Positions 18,683-27,939 are shown, counted from the stretch's first letter. The stretch: DNA of 64,000 nt from Thalassotalea sp. PP2-459 (GCF_001913705.1 NZ_MKQD01000085.1:143140-207139); one strand, 5' to 3'. Numbers and translations: made by a program. The notes: generated by a model not told the origin, from the letters alone.

Positions 18683-19108
18683 TTATCGTTGACCTAACAT
18701 TATCGTTTTGTTCAACATATTCTTAGCTGATTCTGCTAATTGAATATTGGTTTGATAAGAACGTGACGCAGAGATCATATTGGTCATTTCCTCAATTACA
18801 TTCACATTAGGCTTATATATATAGCCGTTCTCATCCGCCATCGGATGATCAGGTGCATGTTCAATATTCAACGGTTTATTACTTTCCACTATACCCATCA
18901 CCTTGACACCGACTGCTTCAGACTGACCCGCAGCAGCGGCAGCTTTTTGCATCTCGGCGGCAAAAACTGGATGACGTGCACGATAAGTTTGATCAATGCT
19001 GCTACTAACACTATCAGCATTGGCAATATTACTTGCCGTAGTATTTAATCGCACTGATTGAGCGCTCATGCCTGTGGCTGAGATGTCGAACACATTAAAT
19101 AAACTCAT
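18683..19108 (-). CDS. flgC: Flagellar proximal rod protein FlgC
   Basis: A 141-residue rod protein. MSLFNVFDISATGMSAQSVRLNTTASNIANADS at the start and NVIEEMTNMISASRSYQTNIQLAESAKNMLNKTI at the end are typical. A strong GGAGG site precedes the ATG. It begins 2 bases after the flgB stop, so the two are tightly coupled. Confidence 0.95.
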   Translation of the reverse strand: MSLFNVFDISATGMSAQSVRLNTTASNIANADSVSSSIDQTYRARHPVFAAEMQKAAAAAGQSEAVGVKVMGIVESNKPLNIEHAPDHPMADENGYIYKPNVNVIEEMTNMISASRSYQTNIQLAESAKNMLNKTIMLGQR

Positions 19109-19110
19109 AA

Positions 19111-19509
19111 TTAATTACCTCCGCCTAGCGCTTTTTTCAATCCACTTATCTTACTATTCATAAATTGCAGACTCGCTTGATAGTGCATGGAATTATCTAG
19201 ATACAAGTTTCGTTCCATTTGTACATTTACCGTATTGCCATCACCGGTATCTGGTTGATTTGAAACACGAAAATCCACATTATTATTAAGCTGACCACGA
19301 ATATCAAAGTGTTTTTCATGGGTACGAGACATGCCGCTTTGTTGCCGGTTTGCCGCTTGGGCAAGTGCCGTCTTAAAGTCCATACCTTGTGCTTTATATC
19401 CTGGGGTATCGGCATTAGCGATGTTTCCCGCGATTACTTCTGCATTTTGTGAACGCACACGTAAACTGTCGGGGTGAATACCAAATGCTTTTTCGAAACT
19501 AATGGCCAT
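19111..19509 (-). CDS. flgB: Flagellar proximal rod protein FlgB
   Basis: A 132-residue rod protein of standard length. The signature is SQNAEVIAGNIANADTPGYKAQGMDFKTAL. It is the first gene of flgBCDE, with GGAGGAAG ahead of the ATG and a probable sigma-54 promoter about 30 bases upstream. Confidence 0.95.
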   Translation of the reverse strand: MAISFEKAFGIHPDSLRVRSQNAEVIAGNIANADTPGYKAQGMDFKTALAQAANRQQSGMSRTHEKHFDIRGQLNNNVDFRVSNQPDTGDGNTVNVQMERNLYLDNSMHYQASLQFMNSKISGLKKALGGGN

Positions 19510-19539
19510 AGGGCTTCCTCCAAACTAATGGAGATAGCC

Positions 19540-19556
19540 ATACAATAATTATGCCA
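19540..19556 (-). promoter_or_regulatory. Probable sigma-54 promoter for flgB
   Basis: On the minus strand TGGCATAATTATTGTAT. The -24 GG and spacing fit sigma-54, but the -12 box reads TTGTA instead of TTGCA, so this is a weaker match than the one before flgF. Confidence 0.5.
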
Positions 19557-19580
19557 GTAGAAAGTTATTTACGAGAACGC

Positions 19581-20411
19581 TTACTTTTTTTGATACACGA
19601 TGCCAGGGTGGCAACGTAACATATTAAAATTTTTATTTAGTCCTGAAAGTGACTCAGAAGCCCCTAAAAACAAGTATCCACCGCTATTAAGTGAACCATG
19701 GATTTGTGATAAAATTTGCGCTTTTATTTCCGGCGAAAAATAAATCAGTACGTTACGACAAAAAACAATATCAAAGCGCCCCATTAAGCTGTAACTGCCC
19801 AGCAAATTAAGTTGGCGAAAATTCACCATTTTTTTGACATGATCCTTAACTTTTAACATGCCGTTATCACCATTTTCAAAAAACTGACGTTTTCTTTCTG
19901 GTGATAACCCACGTGATAAAGCAAGTGAGTCGTAATGTGCATATTTACAATGCTCTAACATGGTATTAGAGATATCAGTACCGATAATTTGTACGCTACC
20001 AGGTAAACTGCCAGGGTTTGATTGTTGAAATTCTTGCGCTGACATCGCAATTGAATAAGGCTCTTGACCCGAAGAACTCGCTGCTGACCAAATTTTGACA
20101 GGCGTGCGCTGCCCTTTAAACTCTGGAAGTAGCCGCTTTTTTAACAATTCAAAGGGATATTCATCACGAAACCAAAGGGTTTCATTCGTGGTCATGGCAT
20201 CGATAACCGCAGAGCGCAATTGCCTTTCCATGGGGCTTAACGTTCGTGTGACCAAGTCGCCTAAAGTCAGCACATCAAACTTTGCCATCAAAGGCGCAAG
20301 GCGACTTTTAACCAAATACTGTTTATTATCGCCCAGCACTATACCGCATTGTTGCTCTAAAAACTCTCTAAACTGATGATAACTTTTATCATCAAGTTGT
20401 CTAGCTGACAC
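19581..20411 (-). CDS. cheR: Chemotaxis protein methyltransferase CheR
   Basis: A 276-residue S-adenosylmethionine-dependent enzyme that methylates glutamates of chemoreceptors. It has the N-terminal helical domain, then the methyltransferase domain with WSAASSSGQEPYSIAM, IIGTDIS and FDIVFCRNVLIYFS. The start is a GTG preceded by AGGAAATATATA, since no ATG fits. It lies between cheV and flgB, the common arrangement in Vibrio and Alteromonadales. Confidence 0.94.
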   Translation of the reverse strand: MSARQLDDKSYHQFREFLEQQCGIVLGDNKQYLVKSRLAPLMAKFDVLTLGDLVTRTLSPMERQLRSAVIDAMTTNETLWFRDEYPFELLKKRLLPEFKGQRTPVKIWSAASSSGQEPYSIAMSAQEFQQSNPGSLPGSVQIIGTDISNTMLEHCKYAHYDSLALSRGLSPERKRQFFENGDNGMLKVKDHVKKMVNFRQLNLLGSYSLMGRFDIVFCRNVLIYFSPEIKAQILSQIHGSLNSGGYLFLGASESLSGLNKNFNMLRCHPGIVYQKK

Positions 20412-20458
20412 TATATATTTCCTGCCTTATGCTACGCGATGAAACGGACTAAACTGTC

Positions 20459-21391
20459 TTAGCCCAATTCTTCTACTTTTAACCACTTTTTAACTGCGGT
20501 GGCCAGCTCATCTGGGTGAAACTTAGGAATAAAATCTTCAGCACCCACTTTTTCAACCATTGCGTTATTAAACACACCACTTAACGATGTGTGCAAAATT
20601 ACAGGCATTTTCCTCAGTTGCTCGTTGCTTTTTATTTCCGCTGTTAATGTATAACCATCCATTTCTGGCATTTCAATATCAGAAATCAACAATGCCACTT
20701 TTTCATCAATGGATGTGCAATCTTCAGCTAGTGCCATAAGTTGGTCTAAAGCATCTTGACCGTTTTTCGCCAATAACATTTTCAACCCTAATGGTTCTAA
20801 CGCTCTTTTGACTTGGTTTCTGGCAACCGTTGAATCATCAGCAATCATAATAACCCGATCACCCATGCTAACCCCAACACTCTCATCAATAATACTTTCA
20901 CTAAGCTCTGTTGATATTGGGTTAATTTCGTTAAGAATTTTTTCAACGTCTAAAATCGACACCATTTCATTGTCAATTTCAGTTACTGCAGTTAAGTAAC
21001 TTGATTTACCTGCGCCTTCTGGCGGTGGCATGATATCTTGCCAACGAATATTTATAATACGTTCAACACCTCCAACCAAGAAGCCCTGTACACTACGGTT
21101 ATATTCAGCAATGATGACAAAAGCATTTTCATCCGGAATAATTTCAGGCCCGCCAGTCGCTTTACTTAAATCAATCACAGAAATCGTTTGTCCACGAATA
21201 TGAGCAACACCTTTAACAAATTTATCTTGTTTAGGCAGTAATGTTAATTTAGGGCAGGGCATGACTTCCCGTACTTTAAACACATTGATGCCAAACCGCT
21301 GACGCCCAACTAATTTAAAAAGTAGTAACTCAAGCCTGTTTTGTCCTACCAACTGTGTGCGTTGGTTAACCGAGTCTAAAATTCCTGCCAT
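20459..21391 (-). CDS. cheV: Chemotaxis coupling protein CheV
   Basis: A 310-residue protein with an N-terminal CheW-like domain (residues about 18-160, KLVGRQRFGINVFKVREVM) and a C-terminal response-regulator receiver domain (from about 178), with VIMIADDSTVARNQVKRAL, the phosphoacceptor Asp in LLISDIEMPEMDGYT, and the conserved Thr and Lys in ILHTSLSG and IPKF. It couples receptors to CheA and can be phosphorylated. It is upstream of cheR and divergent from flgA. Confidence 0.94.
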   Translation of the reverse strand: MAGILDSVNQRTQLVGQNRLELLLFKLVGRQRFGINVFKVREVMPCPKLTLLPKQDKFVKGVAHIRGQTISVIDLSKATGGPEIIPDENAFVIIAEYNRSVQGFLVGGVERIINIRWQDIMPPPEGAGKSSYLTAVTEIDNEMVSILDVEKILNEINPISTELSESIIDESVGVSMGDRVIMIADDSTVARNQVKRALEPLGLKMLLAKNGQDALDQLMALAEDCTSIDEKVALLISDIEMPEMDGYTLTAEIKSNEQLRKMPVILHTSLSGVFNNAMVEKVGAEDFIPKFHPDELATAVKKWLKVEELG

Positions 21392-21568
21392 AAAAAACCT
21401 CTGATAATTTTTCCTGCAACCTTTAACGGCTAAAAGGCATAATTCTTGATAGTATACTTAGCAATTACATTTAGTGCCTAATTATTGACACAAAATAACG
21501 ACAGCGATGCTCTCTACATAAGCATAGACGAGTATTTCAAATTCCCTAGTATTTAGATTACAAAATTT

Positions 21569-22261
21569 ATGAGCAAATTAAAGATATTTATCACTTTTTC
21601 TGTATTAAACACTTTATTGTCTAGCCCAATAAGTGCAGAAGAATACACACGCGAAGATATTAAATTATTTGCAAAAAATTACGTGGCACAAAACTTACCA
21701 GCTTCACAAGGAAGTAAACGGGTGATCACGCCCGCTGATATTGACCCAAGAATTCAAATAAATCCCTGCGCGGTTCCATTACAGGCGAATATACCTGAAA
21801 ATTACTCAACGAGAAACGTCAATGTAAAAATATATTGCGAAAGCTCAACACCATGGAACATTTTTCTGCCAGTTCGCGTGACAGAAGAAGTGCCTGTTTT
21901 AGTGTCAACAATCAAAATAGCAAAAGGTACGGTGCTCGACGAAGGTAATATTGCCATAGAATGGCGACCTATCCACCAAACACGTGGTGAAGTTATTCGT
22001 GACCCAACATTAGCTTATGGCGCAAGGAGTAAACGCAGCTTAACGAGCGGAAGCGTGATTAGTAAACGCATGTTTTGTATTGTCTGCAAAGGTGAAAGTG
22101 TCGTTATCAGTGCAATTACAGATAACCTAACCATCAAAACAAAAGGAACAGCGCTTTCTAACGGTGTAAGAGGCCAGCAAATTAGAGTGCGTAATAATCA
22201 GTCCGGTAGAGTTGTTACAGCGGAAGTTAAAGCTATCAACCAAGTAGTGATTAATCTATAA
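21569..22261 (+). CDS. flgA: Flagellar P-ring assembly chaperone FlgA
   Basis: A 230-residue periplasmic chaperone for P-ring assembly. It starts with a signal peptide (residues 1-23, ending at ISAEEY), followed by the SAF-type C-terminal domain (VPVLVSTIKIAKGTVLDEGNIAIEWR and VRGQQIRVRNNQSGRVVTAEV). There is no convincing ribosome site before the ATG, so expression may be weak or the start uncertain by a few codons. It is divergent from cheV and 76 bases ahead of flgM. Confidence 0.92.
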   Translation: MSKLKIFITFSVLNTLLSSPISAEEYTREDIKLFAKNYVAQNLPASQGSKRVITPADIDPRIQINPCAVPLQANIPENYSTRNVNVKIYCESSTPWNIFLPVRVTEEVPVLVSTIKIAKGTVLDEGNIAIEWRPIHQTRGEVIRDPTLAYGARSKRSLTSGSVISKRMFCIVCKGESVVISAITDNLTIKTKGTALSNGVRGQQIRVRNNQSGRVVTAEVKAINQVVINL

Positions 22262-22270
22262 TAAAAAGGT

Positions 22271-22297
22271 TAAAGAAATTGAATCATTTGCCGATAA
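22271..22297 (+). promoter_or_regulatory. FliA (sigma-28) promoter for flgM
   Basis: TAAAGAAA, 11 bases, GCCGATAA: the -10 box and spacing match the consensus exactly. It lies 41 bases before the flgM ATG. A second GCCGATAA copy occurs at 22321-22328 with no matching -35. Confidence 0.87.
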
Positions 22298-22337
22298 GTA
22301 AATATACACCGCAATTAATTGCCGATAAGGTTTTATT

Positions 22338-22661
22338 ATGGCTATAAATATCAATAACTTGTCAAACACTGGGCAAGTAAAACAAAAAGTTGACCAGCAA
22401 ACTCAACTTAAAAAACAGAACGCGCAAAACGCAACGAATACTGAACAAGCTAAAGTCGCAAGTAAAGACTCTTTTTCAATTACACCGCAAGCTAAGCAAC
22501 TTGGGGATTTACAGAAAAAGATTGAAGACTCTCCGATTGTAGATCAGAAAAAAGTTGAAGAGCTAAAAAAAGCGATTACTTCTGGTGATTATAAAATTAA
22601 TCCAGAAAAATTAGCCGCGAGTATTGCGAGTTTCGAGTTTGATTTAGCTGAATCAGTTTAA
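22338..22661 (+). CDS. flgM: Anti-sigma-28 factor FlgM
   Basis: A 107-residue protein, Gln/Lys-rich and disordered at the N-terminus, with the conserved C-terminal helices that hold FliA (PIVDQKKVEELKKAITSGDYKINPEKLAASIASFE). It blocks FliA until exported through the finished hook. A FliA promoter lies directly upstream, giving the usual feedback loop. Confidence 0.93.
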   Translation: MAININNLSNTGQVKQKVDQQTQLKKQNAQNATNTEQAKVASKDSFSITPQAKQLGDLQKKIEDSPIVDQKKVEELKKAITSGDYKINPEKLAASIASFEFDLAESV

Positions 22662-22680
22662 AACTATTTAAGGAAAGTAA

Positions 22681-23112
22681 GTGGCTGACAATATCAATTA
22701 CCGTCAATTATTAGATAAGCAGTTTGCTCAATTACAGCAACTTGAGACTATTATTGACGAAGAGCGGCTTACGTTACAAAAAAACTCACCTGATGCGCTT
22801 GCTAAAGTGACCGAACAAAAAAATATGTTGTTGCTCGATATTCAAACGTTAGATCAACAATTTTCACAAAGTTTGGCATTTAGTGAACAAAAAGCTAATG
22901 GCGAGTTAGATGAAGTACTAAAAGCAATAGAGCAAGCGTTACTACGTTGTAAAGAAAAAAACCAAGTAAACGGTCATATCATCCAACAATCGCAAATGGC
23001 CGTTGAACGTTTAAAAACCACTCTATTACAACAGAATGATAAATCTTCCGTGACCTATGATAGCAAAGGTAAAACTTCTGGTGGGCTTAGCAGCTTAGGT
23101 ATAAAAGCTTAA
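22681..23112 (+). CDS. flgN: FlgN-family chaperone
   Basis: A 143-residue helical FlgN-type export chaperone, which binds FlgK and FlgL before secretion. It starts with GTG behind AAGGAAAG, 19 bases after flgM. The sequence has the long coiled-coil typical of the family (LAKVTEQKNMLLLDIQTLDQQF). Conservation is low, but position after flgM is characteristic. Confidence 0.87.
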   Translation: MADNINYRQLLDKQFAQLQQLETIIDEERLTLQKNSPDALAKVTEQKNMLLLDIQTLDQQFSQSLAFSEQKANGELDEVLKAIEQALLRCKEKNQVNGHIIQQSQMAVERLKTTLLQQNDKSSVTYDSKGKTSGGLSSLGIKA

Positions 23113-23138
23113 CATCACATCAAAAATAAATAATTGAA

Positions 23139-23170
23139 AAAAATGGCCTTACGTTTGTAAGGCCATTTTT
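23139..23170. terminator. Bidirectional terminator between flgN and flgP
   Basis: Fourteen-base perfect arms (23139-23152, 23157-23170) around GTTT with A-run and T-run flanks. It serves both convergent genes. Confidence 0.9.
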
Positions 23171-23195
23171 GTTACAACAATTAACGTAAAGACAA

Positions 23196-23663
23196 TTAAT
23201 AGTATTTAACGTGTTTAATTTCTTTCTGTCTATTATTCCCTAAATAAATTTCCCAAACATCCTTAAAATCAAGATGTAACTCTGTGGTATAGGTATCACC
23301 AACAGGGTAACTTTTAATGACTTTAGCACCACGGATAATACCTTGCACAGATGCTTTTAATCGTTGGTCTTCAACAATTAAATTACGCATTGTTAAATCA
23401 CTAGAAAGCTGTTGTCCATAGACTTGCTCAGCAAGTTCGGCGTAGGCGGCTATTTTAGAGGCATGAATTGCCATCAACATTTTTTGTGTGTCGTTGGACG
23501 ATTTCTGTAAACTAATTGGTGCTTGACCTACAGCAGTAAGGAGAGGGAATGCTTCTGGTTTTACAGCTTGCCATTGCACATGTTTATCATAGACAGAACT
23601 ACAACCAAGTAATGCCAATGAAGCAACCACACAGCAAATTTTAGATAAAGAACAAGTTTTCAT
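23196..23663 (-). CDS. flgP: Flagellar outer-membrane lipoprotein FlgP
   Basis: A 155-residue LPP20-family lipoprotein. The signal peptide ends in the lipobox ALLGC (Cys about residue 21). The body has the family region AYAELAEQVYGQQLSSDLTMRNLIVEDQRLKASVQGIIRGAKV. In Vibrio, FlgP forms the basal disk or an outer-membrane ring around the polar flagellum. It lies 9 bases after flgO in one unit, on the strand opposite flgT. Confidence 0.9.
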   Translation of the reverse strand: MKTCSLSKICCVVASLALLGCSSVYDKHVQWQAVKPEAFPLLTAVGQAPISLQKSSNDTQKMLMAIHASKIAAYAELAEQVYGQQLSSDLTMRNLIVEDQRLKASVQGIIRGAKVIKSYPVGDTYTTELHLDFKDVWEIYLGNNRQKEIKHVKYY

Positions 23664-23672
23664 AAACGTACC

Positions 23673-24338
23673 TTACTGTTGAATTTTAACAGCTCTTTTT
23701 TCTTCAAGCATTGCCTGAGAATCACGTAGGATCATGCCATCTTTTATCCGCACGTTTTCCCTGCGCTGTAATTCATCACCAATAACCCATTCTGGAATAA
23801 ATGACTGCGCAGTAGCAACAACTACCCGTGATTGCATGCCAATCATACGAGCATTGACCATAACACCGCCATTCTGTTCCATCATCGTGCCCGTAACTAC
23901 GTAGTCAATTATCTGACGCTCTGGAAGTTCTTTCCAGTCACGACTAAATACATAGTCGCCTTCTTTTGTAACACGTATGTGTCCAGTCGTTTTAAAGTCA
24001 ACGACAATTAAGCCATGCCGCTGCAATTCATGAACAAAACTTTCTGAGAGTTGATTACCAAGCCAGTTCGTTGACTCTAAATCAGCTAAGTGAACAAACG
24101 ACGCAACCGCCACCGGTGTTTTAGGTGTGACAAAAGTACTACTCTGTAGCATCTGAAACGCTAAGCCTTTCACCACATCATTTATCGCATGCTTTGGTAG
24201 TTGGTAAGCATCAATTTCGCCTTTATTTTTATGAGCGGCTTGATAAAAGTCGTCATCTGAATTGTTATTACTTTTTGAATGCATCGCACTACACGATACT
24301 AATCCAGGCAATAACATAAGCATTAACCAAGTTTTCAT
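23673..24338 (-). CDS. flgO: Flagellar outer-membrane protein FlgO
   Basis: A 221-residue lipoprotein: a signal peptide with lipobox GLVSC (Cys 16), then the FlgO domain (VAVASFVHLADLESTNWLGNQLSESFVHELQRHGL, DYVVTGTMMEQNGGVMVNARMIG). FlgO acts with FlgP and FlgT in outer-membrane structures of sheathed or high-torque polar flagella. A strong GAGGGGAG site precedes the ATG. Confidence 0.9.
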   Translation of the reverse strand: MKTWLMLMLLPGLVSCSAMHSKSNNNSDDDFYQAAHKNKGEIDAYQLPKHAINDVVKGLAFQMLQSSTFVTPKTPVAVASFVHLADLESTNWLGNQLSESFVHELQRHGLIVVDFKTTGHIRVTKEGDYVFSRDWKELPERQIIDYVVTGTMMEQNGGVMVNARMIGMQSRVVVATAQSFIPEWVIGDELQRRENVRIKDGMILRDSQAMLEEKRAVKIQQ

Positions 24339-24590
24339 TGAGCTCCCCTCAAATACAACTAAATTTTATAGTTATTTCCAAAGCAAAAATTACGCCAACT
24401 TATCAACACTATGTATTAGAAATAACTATAGGCATAGAATATGCATCACACTCATTAACCATATATGAGTCGAGCCTTTGACACATAGTTTATGCTTTCG
24501 TATCGTGCGAATGAATTCACCAGATGCAAAACGTTAACTAAACTATAAAGATCAAATGCAGGATCAAAGCCAAGATAAATCAGGTGAGCA

Positions 24591-25757
24591 ATGCAACGAC
24601 TAAGCTTTGTAATTTTATTTTTATGTCTATTAGTAAGCCCTATACACGCCCAGTGGTATGAATCACAGGGGCATGCATATGTGGTCCAAGGTGACTCTAT
24701 AGAAGCACGAACAAAAGCCATTGAAAATGCACTTAAAAAAGCTCTACTCGTTGCAGGTGCTTCTGTTTCAAGTGTTCAACAAGTGGTCAACGGTCTGCTA
24801 ACTCAGAATGAAATCAATATTCGCGCTACTGGCAATATTAATGCTTTTGAAATTATAGATGAAACTCATGAAGATAAAACCATCACAGTGACCATAAGAG
24901 CAGATATCATTCCGCAAACGCGGCAATGTTTTTCCGCTGATTATCGTAAGTCTATGCTGATCACTAAAAGCCATTTAGTGCATAGAGAACAGGCCAATAT
25001 TGGCGGCATTTACTCCCTCGATTCAGCGATAATGAAACGCTTATCTGATCAGATAAAACAAAATGGCACCTACCTTTCACCGCAATTATCTGTGAAATCA
25101 AGTAGTGCCTTTTCAAGATATAACAATAGTTTACAGCTAGATAAAATTAAAGCGGTGTCAATGTCATTAGCCAATATCACCGACAGCCAATACGTTATGT
25201 ATTCAGAAATTGAAGATGTCTCATTCGCCACACAAGCTGAAAACTCTTGGGCATTTTGGCAAGAAGATATATTTGAACGCTTTTTTCAATTAACCGTGCA
25301 TATTTATAATGGTGCTAATGGTGAACGATTATTTGAAAAAACCTACCGAAACGCAGCACCATGGACATTCAATAAACGCGAACAGGTAGACCCTCACTCA
25401 CATGTTTTCTGGCAAAGTCGTTACGGTCAAATCATCGATCAAGCGCTAAACCAAGTAAGTACTGATATCGATGACAACATGATGTGTCAACCTACTCGCG
25501 GTAAAATTGTCCAAGTGAACGCTAATCAAGTTCGATTTAATCTAGGAAAACAGCATGGTGTGCAAATTGGTGATGAATTTTCATTGTTACACCTCAAAAA
25601 TTTTATAACAGACAGTGGCCACTCATATGCAGGGTTTAATGTGAGTCCGTTTAACGTAAAAGTGATTCAAGTATCGCAATCAAATGCTGTTGCTCAAACC
25701 ACTGATGGCGCTTTAATCGACAGCATTCAAATAAATGATGTCGTTGTGCGCTATTAA
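24591..25757 (+). CDS. flgT: Flagellar H-ring protein FlgT
   Basis: A 388-residue periplasmic protein. The signal peptide ends near SPIHAQ; the N-terminal domain (ARTKAIENALKKALLVAGASVSS) and the C-terminal domain (ANQVRFNLGKQHGVQIGDEFSLL) match Vibrio FlgT, the H-ring subunit needed to recruit MotX/MotY around the basal body. AGGTGA precedes the ATG. It is divergent from flgO-flgP. Presence of FlgO, FlgP and FlgT implies a polar flagellum with extra outer rings. Confidence 0.92.
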   Translation: MQRLSFVILFLCLLVSPIHAQWYESQGHAYVVQGDSIEARTKAIENALKKALLVAGASVSSVQQVVNGLLTQNEINIRATGNINAFEIIDETHEDKTITVTIRADIIPQTRQCFSADYRKSMLITKSHLVHREQANIGGIYSLDSAIMKRLSDQIKQNGTYLSPQLSVKSSSAFSRYNNSLQLDKIKAVSMSLANITDSQYVMYSEIEDVSFATQAENSWAFWQEDIFERFFQLTVHIYNGANGERLFEKTYRNAAPWTFNKREQVDPHSHVFWQSRYGQIIDQALNQVSTDIDDNMMCQPTRGKIVQVNANQVRFNLGKQHGVQIGDEFSLLHLKNFITDSGHSYAGFNVSPFNVKVIQVSQSNAVAQTTDGALIDSIQINDVVVRY

Positions 25758-26292
25758 AGATATGAATCGCTGTGCAAGTAGAACCAATACTGTTTAGCTA
25801 TTGATCAATACTAAGAATAACGTTTAAATTAACCGAGGTTTAGTCCTCATAGCTTAACTGGATAACACTGGGCCTTCTAGCCCTATCGTTCAACTTACAG
25901 TCAGTTTTTATTAAAGCTTATAATAATGCCAAAAGTGTATTTATTATGATGATTTGACACTATCAGTACTATAAAAAAACGATAAGTACGGTATTTTCTT
26001 ATTTTTGCGTTTAGCTTTAATTTGGTTTTTTAATGAGTAGGCCAATATCAAGTTAGTTAATTACTTGAGTTAAATCGATATTTAGGGTCTGTTAGTTGTT
26101 GAGTCAAGTGACTGGGGGCCAATTCTACTTAAAGGTGGCTTGTATAGACATAATAGATAATTTTATTTTACAGGGTCAACCGCGAAATGTTGACCTTAAA
26201 TACAGTCAAAGCCTATTTGATACGCACTCTCTGTGAAAAATTATAGAAACTGCCATTACTCAGCAACCTAATGAAGGAATTTAAATTAAGAT
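25758..26292. other. Intergenic region holding a tRNA-like relic
   Basis: About 535 bases without a convincing gene. The only recognisable content is the tRNA-Arg-like fragment at 25843-25905. The rest is AT-rich with no clear hairpin terminator or strong promoter that I could see. Confidence 0.6.
25843..25905 (+). pseudogene. Decayed tRNA-Arg-like fragment
   Basis: The first 40 or so bases look like a tRNA: GTCCTCAT, then a D-arm (AGCTTAACTGGATA), then an anticodon-arm-like GGGCCTTCTAGCCC containing TCT. The anticodon stem and loop have wrong lengths, the D-stem lacks its 3' half, and no T-arm or acceptor 3' half follows. It reads as a tRNA-Arg(TCT) remnant, perhaps left by an integration or excision event. 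Confidence 0.5.
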
Positions 26293-27294
26293 ATGATTCG
26301 AATAGCTACTGTAGGTTCTAATATCATCACAGAACAGTTTTTAGGTGCGATTAAACATACCAATTTGTTCGATATCGCAGGTATTTACTCTCGGAGCGCG
26401 AAAAAAGCTGAAGCTCTAGCCACCAAGCACAATGCAAGATTTGTATTCAACTGCCTAGATGAATTAGCGAGTTGTTCAGAAATAGATGCTGTATACATTG
26501 CTAGCCCTAACTCACTACATTTTGAACAATCTGTTCAAATGCTAAAAGCTGGCAAACACGTTATATGTGAAAAACCGCTAGCCTCTGACTTTCAGCTAGC
26601 AAAAGAAATGTTTAGGGTTGCCGAAGAAAACAATGTGGTGCTTTTTGAAGCATTTCTCACAGAGTTCTTACCGAACTTCAAAGTAGTTCAGGATAGCCTC
26701 AATAATATTGGTAGAATCACTCAAGCGCATCTAAACTTTTGCCAATATTCTTCTCGTTATTCAAAATATATTAAGGGTGAAAACCCAAATACTTTCAACC
26801 CCACTTTCGCGAATGGTTCAATAATGGATATTGGTTACTATTGTGTTGCAACTGCTGTTGCATTGTTTGGTGAACCAAGGTCGATAAAAGCCACAGCAAA
26901 CCTTTTGGCTTCAGGTGTTGATGGTAATGGACAAGTCATTTTTATTTATCCTAATTTTACCCTTGTTATTGCACACTCGAAAGTAAGTCACTCATTCGTC
27001 AATAGTGAGATACAAGGTGAAAACGGTTCAGTCCAAGTAAAAAACCTATCGCAGATGGAGCAGGTAGTGCTATGCAGAAAAGGGCAACCTGAAAACGATC
27101 TGACTGAAGTACAGCACAATAATCCCATGTATTATGAAGCGATAGAATTTGCAAAGTGTGTGCAGTCTGGCGAAATGGACGTAGATAAAGTCGCTAGATC
27201 TTTATCTGTAGCGAGAATAATTACTGAGATACGACATCAAACGAATGTTGTTTTCCCCTCTGATAATCAAGTGAGTACTTTAGGACGTTCTTAA
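26293..27294 (+). CDS. Gfo/Idh/MocA family oxidoreductase
   Basis: A 333-residue NAD(P)-dependent sugar dehydrogenase-like protein. The N-terminal Rossmann domain begins IRIATVGSNIITEQFLGAI and carries the family EKP motif (HVICEKPLA, residues about 90-98); the C-terminal half is the alpha/beta substrate domain (MDIGYYCVATAVALFGEP). The substrate cannot be predicted. A GAAGGA site lies 13-18 bases upstream. It stands alone between a tRNA relic and tRNA-Arg, so it is a plausible accessory gene rather than part of a conserved operon. Confidence 0.88.
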   Translation: MIRIATVGSNIITEQFLGAIKHTNLFDIAGIYSRSAKKAEALATKHNARFVFNCLDELASCSEIDAVYIASPNSLHFEQSVQMLKAGKHVICEKPLASDFQLAKEMFRVAEENNVVLFEAFLTEFLPNFKVVQDSLNNIGRITQAHLNFCQYSSRYSKYIKGENPNTFNPTFANGSIMDIGYYCVATAVALFGEPRSIKATANLLASGVDGNGQVIFIYPNFTLVIAHSKVSHSFVNSEIQGENGSVQVKNLSQMEQVVLCRKGQPENDLTEVQHNNPMYYEAIEFAKCVQSGEMDVDKVARSLSVARIITEIRHQTNVVFPSDNQVSTLGRS

Positions 27295-27603
27295 CTTAGC
27301 TGTCATTTAATTTTTACTTAATCTGAGCTCGGGATAAGAAGTTAGCTAATCAACTGAAACGGTAAGCTTTTTATTTATCACGCTGTTTTAGCACAGGATT
27401 TTTTCTTAGTGCAAGGAAAATTTGTGCGTCATTAACTAGAGTCTGTTGATCTTTTGCGCCCTTACTCATTTAGGGTAGCAATGAAAGCATATGTAGGGGT
27501 AACATGGTCGACAGAAAATCGATAAAAATCTCTGTTCAGATATTGAATTGATAAACATGTTATTAGTATGATCGATGCTTGAAACAAAAGGTGATATATA
27601 AAA
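27295..27603. other. Intergenic, no gene seen
   Basis: About 310 bases between the oxidoreductase and tRNA-Arg. No supportable reading frame; it must hold the tRNA promoter, but no -35/-10 pair is convincing. Confidence 0.5.
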
Positions 27604-27680
27604 GCTTCCGTAACTCAGCTGGATAGAGTGTCTCCCTCCTAAGGAGAAAGCCGCAAGTTCGAATCTTGCCGGAAGCGCCA
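27604..27680 (+). tRNA. tRNA-Arg (anticodon CCT)
   Basis: A full cloverleaf of 77 bases with encoded CCA. The acceptor stem GCTTCCG pairs perfectly with CGGAAGC; the D-arm is ACTC-AGCTGGATA-GAGT; the anticodon stem TCTCC/GGAGA encloses CTCCTAA, giving anticodon CCT; the T-arm is GCAAG-TTCGAAT-CTTGC. Confidence 0.95.
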
Positions 27681-27782
27681 ACGTAATTTTCATAGCCTAA
27701 TAAATTTTCACAGTTAAATTACTACTACAGCATATTACTATAGAAGAACTAGAACCTTCGCAGGACAGATGTAATCCTAAGA

Positions 27783-27840
27783 GTTTTATAACGACGCCCT
27801 CCTAAAGCGCTGTTCCAGATTCGAGGCCTGATGAAGAAGC
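27783..27840 (+). pseudogene. Second tRNA-like relic
   Basis: Contains an anticodon-loop-like CTCCTAA flanked by partly pairing GCG/CGC bases, and a T-loop-like GATTCGAGG, then GAAGAAGC. The stems do not close properly and there is no CCA. It may be a degraded copy of the upstream tRNA-Arg(CCT). Confidence 0.4.
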
Positions 27841-27843
27841 TAT

Positions 27844-27905
27844 AAAAAAACCGCAACTATGAAGTGTCCAACTTAATGGGATCACTTCACTAATGCGGTT
27901 TTTAT
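27844..27905. terminator. Two-part hairpin, probable terminator
   Basis: Outer arms AAAAAACCGCA and TGCGGTTTTT (27844-27854, about 27894-27903) and inner arms GAAGTG and CACTTC (27861-27866, 27883-27888), with A-run and T-run flanks. It could end transcription from either side. Confidence 0.65.
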
Positions 27906-27939
27906 AAATAACTGAATTAGGGCAACGTACAATAAAGTA

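Noticed and set aside
27466..27693. 75-residue minus-strand frame with LPARFELAAFSLGGRHSIQLSYGS
   Set aside because: This is the familiar spurious translation of the antisense strand of a tRNA; it overlaps tRNA-Arg(CCT).
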